64,000 nucleotides of DNA from Pseudomonas sp. KU43P. Its GTDB lineage: Bacteria > Pseudomonadota > Gammaproteobacteria > Pseudomonadales > Pseudomonadaceae. A program made the position numbers and the translations under genes. The stretch's first letter is position 1. Every line of letters begins with the position of its first letter. The stretch covers positions 2,081,501-2,145,500 of the forward strand of contig NZ_AP019365.1 in the NCBI RefSeq assembly GCF_033095865.1, read 5' to 3'. Below, one piece after another: positions 40,477-48,729 of the stretch. A model generated the notes under the pieces. It did no database searches. It had not been told where the DNA came from and was given only the letters and a program-made list of their open reading frames with translations.

Positions 40477-41455
40477 TTCGATACTCCTCTTTACTGCCAG
40501 CCCCAGCTACTATTTTGGTCTGCCATTCGTTACTAAGCACTATGAGTTCACCCAAAAGAAACTCAACTATAATTTTTACTTTTTTGGGGACAAACCGTCC
40601 AGGTTGATAAACAACCCAGGCAGCTCCCTGAGATGCCCCTTTAAAGATCCACCCTGGCAGTAAACGACATAATCTTCTACTCTCTATTGCTTCAGCCGCC
40701 ATGCAAATTGGCATACAAGAGATACCTAGTCCGGATAGCGTAGCAGTGAGCGTTGCCTCGGGACACTCTGACAAATACCGACCAGCGACTGATACATCAC
40801 ACTCTTCGTTACCCGATATAAATTTCCAGCACTGCCTGTCAGGGTTTCCTATGAAAGGAATACAGCTGTGTCCAATAAGCTCAGACGGATGATTAGGCGC
40901 ATCATGCAGCTTCAAGTAACCATCCGTAGCACACACTACAAAATCTACATCAAAGAGCTTTCTAGCCACCATCCCCAGTGGTGGTCTATCAGTGATGACA
41001 ATGCCAACATCTATAGCATCCGCAATGAAGTCAAACTTCTCACCGCATATTAGGTGAACGTTAACACCACTGTGTGCAACTAAAAATCTCGGCATCAGCT
41101 TGCTGCATAAAGCATACAGGGACTTCGGTACGGCCAGCCTTATCAAACCTTGAGGAGACTCCAAGAACCGTTCTTTTACCTTGAACATATTTGCAGATGA
41201 ATCGAGCACTGATTTGCAGTGTGCGTAAATCTCCTCACCTTCTGCATTGATTTTCAAGTGTCGAGTGCTGCGTTCAAGCAGTCTCAAAGAAAGTGCACTC
41301 TCAAGCTTCGTTACTTGCTTGCTAATGGCTGAGGCAGTTACTCCTAATTTAACTGAGGCCTCAACAAAGCTGCCGGTTTCAACAACTACGGCGAAGGCAG
41401 CCATGCACGGTAATATATCAATATGACTCTTTGGAAGGTAGCCTTTAGGTTCCAT
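40469..41455 (-). CDS. LysR-family transcriptional regulator of the halogenase operon
   Basis: 328 residues, with an N-terminal winged HTH (about 16-75: FAVVVETGSFVEASVKLGVT, SAISKQVTKLE) and a substrate-binding-like effector domain from about 105. Resembles the CrgA/DmlR-type LysR subgroup. Same strand as and downstream of the biosynthetic genes, unusual for LysR proteins, which are mostly divergent. Probably controls this operon in response to a product or precursor. AT-rich codon use like its neighbours. Confidence 0.85.
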   Translation of the reverse strand: MEPKGYLPKSHIDILPCMAAFAVVVETGSFVEASVKLGVTASAISKQVTKLESALSLRLLERSTRHLKINAEGEEIYAHCKSVLDSSANMFKVKERFLESPQGLIRLAVPKSLYALCSKLMPRFLVAHSGVNVHLICGEKFDFIADAIDVGIVITDRPPLGMVARKLFDVDFVVCATDGYLKLHDAPNHPSELIGHSCIPFIGNPDRQCWKFISGNEECDVSVAGRYLSECPEATLTATLSGLGISCMPICMAAEAIESRRLCRLLPGWIFKGASQGAAWVVYQPGRFVPKKVKIIVEFLLGELIVLSNEWQTKIVAGAGSKEEYRNG

Positions 41456-41521
41456 TTATCGACCACTCATATTTTTTATTAAAAACATACATCAAGTCAA
41501 GGGCGTGAAGCTCCTGAGGAA

Positions 41522-42388
41522 TCAGGCAACAATGTGAAGCATTACTGCGCCACACAAAACTAATGTGATTCCAAGCAGTTGAATTAGAGATAAGCGCTCT
41601 TTTATGAAGATAAAACCTAGAACAGCAGCCACACCTCCAGATAGCGTGCTGATAATGGTGACAATCGCGATAGATCCATGGATAGCTCCATACGAAAACG
41701 CTGTGAATCCTCCTAAGTTAAAAAGACCGGCCCCACCTAAGGAAATGTATGATCTTACACCCAGAGAATTTTTCGCATGCTGCTTAAGCATGAATGGAAA
41801 AAGGAAAATAACTCCCACTAGATAAGTTGTCCAAAGCATGTTAACTGGCCCTATCGCCGGAAGCGTATATTCTCCCTGAATCCAAAAACTCAATCCATAT
41901 AATATGGCAGCTACAAGAGCAAAGGAAATGGCTTTGCTCTCGCCGAAGCAAACCGGACGGCTTTTGGATTTATGGCCTGCTCCGACAAGTATTACGCCCA
42001 ATACACATCCTGCAAGACCCAGAAATTGAAGTGTTGACAATAACTCTCCGCTCATCCATGCAAGTAATGCGGTAACAACTCCATACAAGGTGATCAAAGG
42101 AGCAACAATTGCGGTTTTTCCGTATTTAAAGGCTTTGGTCAGCGCGATAGCTCCTGTTAACGTTAATAATGAGGCGGCTAAACTAATTAGCATTACAGCT
42201 AAGCTAGCTATCCGAATAAATTCAAAACCCTCTTGGGACATCCAAACGAAGGCACTCAAGAGCACTAAGCCTAGAAACTGCCCTAGAAAGACAGACCTGC
42301 TCACACCAAAACGCCTTGCGTTTACGCTTACTAAATAGTCAGTAATACCCCAAAATACCGCTGCTACCAGCCCCATCGTTACGTCCAT
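41522..42388 (-). CDS. EamA/DMT-family transporter
   Basis: 288 residues with ten predicted helices in two EamA repeats (first from MGLVAAVFWGITDYLVSVNA, second from SFALVAAILYGLSFWIQ). Drug/metabolite transporters of this type often export amino acids or small metabolites. In this operon it is the best candidate exporter of the product. Confidence 0.82.
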   Translation of the reverse strand: MDVTMGLVAAVFWGITDYLVSVNARRFGVSRSVFLGQFLGLVLLSAFVWMSQEGFEFIRIASLAVMLISLAASLLTLTGAIALTKAFKYGKTAIVAPLITLYGVVTALLAWMSGELLSTLQFLGLAGCVLGVILVGAGHKSKSRPVCFGESKAISFALVAAILYGLSFWIQGEYTLPAIGPVNMLWTTYLVGVIFLFPFMLKQHAKNSLGVRSYISLGGAGLFNLGGFTAFSYGAIHGSIAIVTIISTLSGGVAAVLGFIFIKERLSLIQLLGITLVLCGAVMLHIVA

Positions 42389-42440
42389 TCTTATTTTCCT
42401 TCCCTACAGTAGTTTCAAGAACGAGACGACAGCCACTCGT

Positions 42441-43652
42441 CTAGAGGCGATCAAAAGACAACTTTCGTTCGAAGAATCTATTTGAGATGGAAATAAAAGG
42501 CGCTGTCAATATTGTGGAGAAGAACGTCACGAGCATTAGAACATTATAGGAATTTTCCGACAGTAGCCCTGCCTGATATCCTACAGCGATAACAATCAGT
42601 TCAGCTGCACCTTTTGTACTCATCAGAATACCAAGCTCAATTGATGCGCGCTGGCCTAAGCCTATGATCCGGCCAGCAAAGTAAGAGCTCAAAGCCTTGC
42701 TGATAACTGCCCCACTTAGGAAGATCAGCACCCACAACCAAACTTTCAATTCCGCAAGCCCGTTAAGTGAGAATTGAAGGCCAACATTAACAAAAAATAG
42801 GGAGATCAGAAGTTGACCAATACCACCTATCCATCTATCCCAAACATTTTTTGCACCCTCCATCTCAACGGCTACACAAGCAGCCAAAACTATGCCTATT
42901 GAAAAATGGAAGCCAAGGATATCTGTCGTCACTGCCGAAACAATAAAGAATACAAATAAACCTACGCCACTCGATTTGCTAGTAGGCTTGGCTTTTAGTT
43001 TGCGCAAGAAGGGCTTGATTAATAACAGCATGGTTGCAGTGTACGCGGCAAGCAGCATCACATTAGCAAGATTACCTACCTCATCATGCCGAACCACAAT
43101 CAATAGAAAAGCTAATGCCAGCCAAGCAAATATATCCGTGTATACAGCTGCTGTAACAGCTAGTCGTCCACATCTGGCTTGAAGCCCATTCGATTCTTTC
43201 ACTATTGCCATAAGAACGGGGAGGGCTGTCACCGAAAAAGCAATCCCGCAGAAGACTATATATCCTGCTAAATTGGAAATAGGACCAATATCAAATCTTG
43301 AGTAAAATGCCAGAACCCCTCCAGCAATAAACGACACTGCTATTCCTGCGCCTGAGAACAACATGATGTATGTCTCGCTGATCTCAAGTTTATTTTTTAA
43401 GCTTATTTCCCACGCGGCCTCAACCAGTATAAAAACTAAGCCAAATTCACCAAGCATTTTTAACAGCGTTAGCGCGTTAGCGGGGATGACGCTCCAAAAG
43501 AAAGGATAATAGAAACCAAGAACCGTCCCTCCTAATACAACGCCGGCGCATACATCTCCTAAAACCGTAGGCTGACCAAGTTTGCCCAGTACTGTTCTAC
43601 ATGCGACGCAGGCAATTAGTATCATCAGCGCCAATGCAATAAACTCTTTCAT
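42441..43652 (-). CDS. CPA2-type sodium/proton (Kef-like) antiporter
   Basis: 403 residues with about 12-13 membrane helices. The CPA2 features are GDVCAGVVLGGTVLGFYYP near the N terminus and GIAFSVTALPVLMAIVKE in the middle helix. No C-terminal RCK/TrkA-N domain, so it is the membrane part only. Its presence in a small-molecule operon is unusual; it could balance ions or pH or export a charged product. Confidence 0.8.
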   Translation of the reverse strand: MKEFIALALMILIACVACRTVLGKLGQPTVLGDVCAGVVLGGTVLGFYYPFFWSVIPANALTLLKMLGEFGLVFILVEAAWEISLKNKLEISETYIMLFSGAGIAVSFIAGGVLAFYSRFDIGPISNLAGYIVFCGIAFSVTALPVLMAIVKESNGLQARCGRLAVTAAVYTDIFAWLALAFLLIVVRHDEVGNLANVMLLAAYTATMLLLIKPFLRKLKAKPTSKSSGVGLFVFFIVSAVTTDILGFHFSIGIVLAACVAVEMEGAKNVWDRWIGGIGQLLISLFFVNVGLQFSLNGLAELKVWLWVLIFLSGAVISKALSSYFAGRIIGLGQRASIELGILMSTKGAAELIVIAVGYQAGLLSENSYNVLMLVTFFSTILTAPFISISNRFFERKLSFDRL

Positions 43653-43690
43653 TGCAGCACCTTAATTTTTGCAGGGATGAACGCTTGAGG

Positions 43691-44923
43691 CTACATGTTC
43701 AAGCGAAGAAGCTGATGCACTAACTCGGCGTGCTCCGCTAATAGTTCTCGGTTCTCGTGTACTAGATAAACCATGCCCCATGAAGAAAGGAAGTCTCGTG
43801 TCACCTCTACACGCTGCCCTGTCGATACAAATAGGTTCATAGAATTGAAAGAGCTTAGTTGGCTAACAAGCTCCACTCCTGAAATGCTCTTAACCTCACC
43901 CGGTGCTGTGCTAATCAGACAGCATATGCAGAAGTGTTTATTAAATCTTGGTGTTGCAGTATGTTGAAATTTTTTGCCCAAGTAGATATCGAGATTAAAG
44001 TCGTAGCAATTGAAGCCAGAACAGAGCTCAATCATTCTCGGTACATCGGCACCTGGTAAACGACCATTCTGCTCGATAATCAAGACACCTTTCGGGCCTA
44101 TTTTTAATTCTATATCGTTGATTCCATAATCTAATTCAATCGCTTCATTTACATCGCAAGCATAAGAAAAAGCAAGTTGAGCATTGTCTCCCGATAGCGG
44201 TAGCGACATGATATTCTTGTAAATGCTTAGGTTGCCCGAGCATTCAATCTTCTCGTATTTCGCAAAACATAAAAATATCTTATTTTCGTTCTTTCCAAGA
44301 TTGGCTGTTACAACAAAATACTCTATGCCCTCAATATACTCTTCAGCTAGCGCAACTACTTCTCCATCTACATGAAAATCATGATTGCCCTCTATGTTAG
44401 ATATGGCAAGGCTCAGCTCAGCGAGATTCTTACATACTTTCACATTTTTGCTGCCGGTTCCTTGGCTAGGTTTAACTACGAGAGGAAAATTAAAGTTCTG
44501 ATCTTGACTGCGCTCAATAGATTTCAGGCTAACCTCAATCGAATGAGTCGCAGGAACGTTCTTGTATTCAAGTGTTTTCTTTAACTCTAGTTTGCACATT
44601 CGCGATTTTAGGCTGATTACTGGGTTTCCCACCAATCCATAATGATAATTCAACATGTCTGAAAGCCCCAATCCGAGGTCAGAACCCGGAATTACCGCGC
44701 ATATTTCGTATTCTGCTAGGCGGCATACAGCTAGTTCAAAACTTCCTGCATATACCACTACTTCGAACCCACTCAGATCCTGCAGACGGCGAAGCCCCTC
44801 CGATAGTTTGGCAACACTTATGAGTGCAACACCAATTAGACCTTTGCTTCGAATCTCACTACCGTAGTGGCGAGCAGAGCTGACAGGATCAACTATGACG
44901 ATCGCAGATCGACGCCCATTCAT
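43691..44923 (-). CDS. ATP-grasp amino-acid ligase (BesA-like role)
   Basis: 410 residues, ATP-grasp fold of the L-amino-acid ligase/carboxylate-amine ligase group. The nucleotide-binding lysine and glycine loop are in VVKPSQGTGSKNV (Lys151), and the Mg/ATP residues are Glu272 (INDIELKI) and Glu284, Asn286, Arg288 in IIEQNGRLPGADVPR. It joins a carboxylate to an amine through an acyl-phosphate. In the bes pathway the analogous BesA makes a gamma-glutamyl dipeptide; whether this ligase uses glutamate is not readable. Its start overlaps the preceding stop by 4 bases (ATGA). Confidence 0.83.
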   Translation of the reverse strand: MNGRRSAIVIVDPVSSARHYGSEIRSKGLIGVALISVAKLSEGLRRLQDLSGFEVVVYAGSFELAVCRLAEYEICAVIPGSDLGLGLSDMLNYHYGLVGNPVISLKSRMCKLELKKTLEYKNVPATHSIEVSLKSIERSQDQNFNFPLVVKPSQGTGSKNVKVCKNLAELSLAISNIEGNHDFHVDGEVVALAEEYIEGIEYFVVTANLGKNENKIFLCFAKYEKIECSGNLSIYKNIMSLPLSGDNAQLAFSYACDVNEAIELDYGINDIELKIGPKGVLIIEQNGRLPGADVPRMIELCSGFNCYDFNLDIYLGKKFQHTATPRFNKHFCICCLISTAPGEVKSISGVELVSQLSSFNSMNLFVSTGQRVEVTRDFLSSWGMVYLVHENRELLAEHAELVHQLLRLNM

Positions 44924-45795
44924 TGAATACTCCTCATCATCTGATACATATGCTCGTAATATCTAATTGCAACGTTATATCGAATGGCAACTCCCAGAGA
45001 TAACTCTCGCAAAACATCTGGACCGCAATCTGCATAGTGCGGCAAGACTCGCTCCAACCAAGCACAGCTATGCCGTGTATCGATTTTGATATGCGTTTTG
45101 TGATAAGCAATAACCTCTGTTGGCAACTTTAAGCGTTCGAGCGCTTCAGTGGTTGCACGAAATCGGACTGGTGCAGATCCCTCTACAAGTCCCATTGCGC
45201 CAATCAACCTCACGTTATATTCTCTTCTTATCGCCCACATAAGCAGAACATTGCCGTTCATAAGGCATTCCAGTGTGGGGTATTTTACAGATATTCCAGC
45301 TCCGTCCAGCACCTTGCGCATATGTGCTGATGACTGCTTGAACATTGAGGTATGAACGGCAGTGAAATCGCCATTTCCCATTTCATCCCAGTAGTTTTCT
45401 CCAGCCACCATTTTTTGTTTTACTGGCATCCCTATTTGGACCATTGCCATTAAATCATCAAATGAACCATCAACGAGCTCTTCCATGCAGATGTAGTATG
45501 CCATCTGCTCAACGGTCGCTTCTTGCCTAACATACTCAATGAACAGTTGAATATCGATATTAAGCTTGTTTTCTTTTGCGATATACCAACTGACAAACTC
45601 TTCTTTATTAGTGGGTAGTTCATCTGTATTTACGTTATGCTCCTCGAACGTAAGCCAGTTGTCTTCCAGGCGATGGATTTCATTTTTTATATTTTGAAGC
45701 ACCCCCCTCATGGCAACCAGGCTCTCTGGTGATCCAAGTACTTTTCTATAATAACTTGCAAGCTTCTCTTGCTCTTCATAAATCAAGGAATTCAT
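44920..45795 (-). CDS. Haem-oxygenase-like di-iron oxidase (BesC-like)
   Basis: 291 residues from the ATG at 45795, which has AGAGG 8 bases upstream (an upstream ATG at 45834 lies in the DUF3291 gene). All-helical. Six of seven expected iron ligands can be placed with the spacing I recall for SznF: Glu138, His148, Glu205, His235, Asp239, His242 (the THIKIDTRH stretch gives H-x3-D-x2-H); the first is probably Glu105 or Glu106. Family members cleave or N-oxygenate amino acids with O2. Beside a halogenase and ligase it best fits BesC, which splits 4-chlorolysine to 4-chloroallylglycine. Confidence 0.83.
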   Translation of the reverse strand: MNSLIYEEQEKLASYYRKVLGSPESLVAMRGVLQNIKNEIHRLEDNWLTFEEHNVNTDELPTNKEEFVSWYIAKENKLNIDIQLFIEYVRQEATVEQMAYYICMEELVDGSFDDLMAMVQIGMPVKQKMVAGENYWDEMGNGDFTAVHTSMFKQSSAHMRKVLDGAGISVKYPTLECLMNGNVLLMWAIRREYNVRLIGAMGLVEGSAPVRFRATTEALERLKLPTEVIAYHKTHIKIDTRHSCAWLERVLPHYADCGPDVLRELSLGVAIRYNVAIRYYEHMYQMMRSIQ

Positions 45796-45806
45796 ATCGA
45801 CGCCTC

Positions 45807-46253
45807 TCAATACAACGCTGTTGGGAAATCGCAAGATTTGAGATTAAATGCCTGGTATGAAGGGCCATTTTCATACAGCCATATCAAGCGCCTATGTGCC
45901 TCTTCGAGAGTTGGGATATGCCCCGAATCGACCCACCATAAAACAATCCGTGGATGCTCAATTGGCTGAAACCAGTTGTGTCTACTGAGGATCATTTCGG
46001 CATGTGGGGTTTTATAAAGAAAGTTTTTCAGCGACCACACATCTTTCCACAGCGAGAGCGTATAGAGATAGCCTTCGCCCCATAACGTATCTAACTTGTC
46101 TTGATCTTCATTTACTTCGCGCCATATGAATCCGCGTGAGCTTTCCGCTAACTTGTTTATGTAATCAACGTTGTTGTAAAATTCATCCATTTTACGATCA
46201 TCGCGTGGGAATTTAGGCTTTACCAGGTCAAACTGCGCCAATATTTTAGTCAT
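45807..46253 (-). CDS. DUF3291 family protein
   Basis: 148 residues. The whole length matches the DUF3291 pattern: AQFDLVKP start, SRGFIWREV, LSLWKDVWSLKNFLYKTPHA, a WWVDSGHIPTLEEAHRR block and AFNLKSCDFP end. The fold should be a dimeric alpha/beta barrel as in antibiotic-biosynthesis monooxygenases; the enzymatic role is unknown. Overlaps the VOC gene end by 4 bases, so it is firmly part of the operon. Confidence 0.85.
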   Translation of the reverse strand: MTKILAQFDLVKPKFPRDDRKMDEFYNNVDYINKLAESSRGFIWREVNEDQDKLDTLWGEGYLYTLSLWKDVWSLKNFLYKTPHAEMILSRHNWFQPIEHPRIVLWWVDSGHIPTLEEAHRRLIWLYENGPSYQAFNLKSCDFPTALY

Positions 46254-46708
46254 AGGTACTCCCAGCTTTGAATTTCGATAATGTTTCTCTCTGGGTCCCG
46301 AACATATAAAAAATTGCAGGTGCCCACTTCTTCCACGAAAACTTCAGAGAGCCTACCTAGCAGCGCACCGCCCCAGCGGATTACATCCACACATACGCTT
46401 TCTAGATTTTTTACTTCAAAAGCCAAATGGGTTAGACCTTGTGTGTTGGCCTGTTTTTCTGCCGCTTGAATGCTCTTTTTATATTGAAAGATTTCCAGCG
46501 TTGGGCCACAACTCCCATAACCCGGTAGCCGTAAATGAATGCCCTCGATCTCTGGTGAGCACACTCCGGTCCCCGCTGCAATTGAATCTCCAGAGAGTTT
46601 TCTCGGCGAACCGACTGGGACACACCCAAAGACACAAATATAGAAATTTGATAAATTGCGCCAGTCGCACGATATTAAGTTTGCGTGCGCGTATTTAATA
46701 TTGTTCAT
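46250..46708 (-). CDS. VOC (glyoxalase-fold) metalloenzyme
   Basis: 152 residues from the ATG at 46706-46708 (AGGG upstream; a TTG at 46741 inside the halogenase gene is less likely). Two beta-alpha-beta3 modules with four metal-ligand positions His8, Glu72, His94 and Glu145 (IKYAHANL, LEIFQY, LTHLAFEV, NIIEIQSW), the classic VOC 2-His-2-Glu set. VOC enzymes catalyse isomerisation, epimerisation, ring-cleaving dioxygenation or antibiotic inactivation. Here it could be a tailoring or self-protection enzyme; the sequence does not decide. Confidence 0.83.
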   Translation of the reverse strand: MNNIKYAHANLISCDWRNLSNFYICVFGCVPVGSPRKLSGDSIAAGTGVCSPEIEGIHLRLPGYGSCGPTLEIFQYKKSIQAAEKQANTQGLTHLAFEVKNLESVCVDVIRWGGALLGRLSEVFVEEVGTCNFLYVRDPERNIIEIQSWEYL

Positions 46709-46724
46709 AGGGTAGCCCTGATAC

Positions 46725-47471
46725 TTAGTCCCGAAAAACAAAGGTCTCGTGTTCTACGAAGCGATCCTTGTCTCTAGCTCGCTCCCATGTGGTGTTTAGA
46801 ATAATTCGATTAACGTCATGGGTTAGTGGCTTGACACGATGTAATGTCGTATCGGCTTTCAGTAAATATATATCTCCAGAAGAATGGAAGTATGAGTCAA
46901 TTTTGTTTTCCACCAAAAGTTCTTCCACTCGCGGGTTTTTCTTATTCCACCTGGTGTGTGGGACACACTCCAATAGCCCCCCGCAGTCAATAGCGGGGGC
47001 TTCTACTACCCAGATAATTGTGTAAGGGTAGTCCCCCCAGTGCCATCCATGTGTATCCCCTGACTTATGCTGACAGTTAATAATGTAGTTGTCCCATTTC
47101 CATGGTGTGGGGATTACGTCCTCTTTAACAATGTTTGCTATCAGGCTGGACAGGTACTTTGACTCATAAGCCAAGGAAATAAATTTTCCATTTTGCTCAA
47201 TGGATTCCTGAGGCACATTACTTAAACGCCTAGGAGTATTGCCGGTTGACTCAATGACAAAATCTCGACGTTTCGAGTGGTTCGCTAGGAGAAACCTTAC
47301 ATCCTCGGCAATTAAAGCATTTACTGCCGGATCAACAAGATCATTGATCTTCAGGTAGCCATTTCTTTCAAAGCGGTGTTGCTCCCAAAAGAAATCTCTT
47401 TCTGAAAACGGATCAGAGTTCAGTAATTCAGAAAGCTGTGAGGATATATGTTCCAGGGTATTCTCAGGCAT
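46725..47471 (-). CDS. BesD-type radical amino-acid halogenase (Fe(II)/2-oxoglutarate)
   Basis: 248 residues. Iron-site region THGWHWGDYPY: His144 is followed by Gly146 where hydroxylases have Asp, leaving a halide site; the second His is His211 in DTTLHRVKP, 67 residues later, the same spacing as His137/His204 of BesD as recalled. Further BesD substrate-pocket positions keep Arg81, His141, Asp147, Asn226 and Thr228; the BesD Glu120 is Asp127 here and Trp239 is Phe246. It probably chlorinates a free basic amino acid such as lysine or ornithine. First gene of the operon. Confidence 0.85.
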   Translation of the reverse strand: MPENTLEHISSQLSELLNSDPFSERDFFWEQHRFERNGYLKINDLVDPAVNALIAEDVRFLLANHSKRRDFVIESTGNTPRRLSNVPQESIEQNGKFISLAYESKYLSSLIANIVKEDVIPTPWKWDNYIINCQHKSGDTHGWHWGDYPYTIIWVVEAPAIDCGGLLECVPHTRWNKKNPRVEELLVENKIDSYFHSSGDIYLLKADTTLHRVKPLTHDVNRIILNTTWERARDKDRFVEHETFVFRD

Positions 47472-48357
47472 GTTGGCTTACCTCATTTGAATGGCGGATA
47501 CCATGAAACTGATCCTACAAGTGAGTTATCACCAAATAAAGTATCCGGCTGGCAGTTTATAAATTCCTAAAGCGGCCGAATGAAATTGCCGAACGTGCTT
47601 AGCTAAGGCGATATGTAAAATCATGTTTCCCTTGTACGTCGTAGGGTTATCAGGTCTCACATATGGAAGTGCGCTTGGGGGTAGTGGCGGCCAATTTGTA
47701 AGCGATGTGACGTGTACCGAAAATAATGAGAGGAGGTGCTTGGGTTGTATTTTTAGGCACTAGCAATTGGAGGGATAATCAAAATGGAGTCAGATTGAGC
47801 TTAAGCTTGATAAGCTCCAACTCATCGGATCGTTTATACATGAGGTAGGGCATAGCTGAGGTCACTGGTTCGGCCGCCAGATGAGAGGGCGCGCAACGTT
47901 GTGAGAGTGTGCGGGTTCTGGTTGTCAGACTAACGCGGCTGTGGAGCAGAGCGTTATCGGCAGGCTTGACAGCCCTCTTTATCCCAAGTGCCGGACGAGA
48001 CTCGGGTTGCGCGTACTGCGCTTTCGTCGATCATCCAATCTGACTTAAATGTGCTCGACCATCTGATCGAAAGTCCCTGATTCCTCCAGTCCCGGAACCG
48101 TTGCTAAATCGCTGACCATGGGCCGAAGCGCTCCGGCATATATGGCCAAGCAGCGCGTGAGCAGAGTACACAGAACATGCCATCGAGGATTAGGGGGCGC
48201 ACAGGCGCAGCCGTCCTTGATCATGAGTTCGATGAGGGGAATAGGAGGCCACTCCCCAAGCCTCGCCCGAGTCTTCATAACGCTTTGTCATCATAGAATA
48301 CTTCTCCGTCGACAGCGGGGGCTCTACAGAATCTAGGCGCTCAAAGACTGCCGATAG
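47472..48357. other. Region upstream of the halogenase operon
   Basis: About 890 bases without a recognisable gene; it should contain the operon promoter, which I could not fix. A 77-codon open frame at 48045-48278 (minus) has no family resemblance. GC content rises toward the IS element, suggesting a different origin for its right half. Confidence 0.5.
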
Positions 48358-48426
48358 TGAACTGGCCTAATGATTTTGGACACCTTCTTAGGGCGCTATG
48401 ATGGCGCCCAATTGGAGGCAAAATCA

Positions 48427-48729
48427 GTGCGAAAGTCATACTCGAAAGAACAGAAAGTCCGGGCTGCCGAGATGGTGCTGGACGGTGGCCAGTCAGTCCC
48501 CGAAGTCTGCGAAATGCTTGAGATTGGGCCTACAGCCCTGCGGCGTTGGGTCGAACAGGTGCGCAAGGAGCGGGAGGGCCAGGTGCCAGCTGGAGCCAAG
48601 GCCATTACCCCGGATCAACATCGAATCCAAGAGCTTGAGGCACTGGTTCGGCAGAAAGATCGAGATATCGAAATCCTAAAAAAGGCCAGTGCTCTCCTGC
48701 TTCGGGACTCCAAAGATCGTTCTCGCTGA
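48427..48729 (+). CDS. IS3-family OrfA
   Basis: 100 residues from a GTG at 48427 preceded by GGAGG. HTH region SVPEVCEMLEIGPTALRRWV and a C-terminal leucine-zipper-like coil (RIQELEALVRQKDRDIEILK). An upstream ATG at 48370 lies inside the inverted repeat and is less likely. Confidence 0.9.
   Translation: MRKSYSKEQKVRAAEMVLDGGQSVPEVCEMLEIGPTALRRWVEQVRKEREGQVPAGAKAITPDQHRIQELEALVRQKDRDIEILKKASALLLRDSKDRSR
48678..48684 (+). promoter_or_regulatory. Programmed -1 frameshift site
   Basis: A-AAA-AAG heptamer in the orfA frame (codons CTA-AAA-AAG); slipping by -1 joins orfA to the orfB frame to give the OrfAB transposase. Confidence 0.85.

Noticed and set aside
46725..47471. Ordinary phytanoyl-CoA or prolyl hydroxylase
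   Set aside because: The HxD aspartate is replaced by glycine and the motif spacing matches BesD, so a halogenase is the better call.
48045..48278. 77-codon minus-strand frame left of the IS element
   Set aside because: No family resemblance and no clear ribosome site; may be chance.
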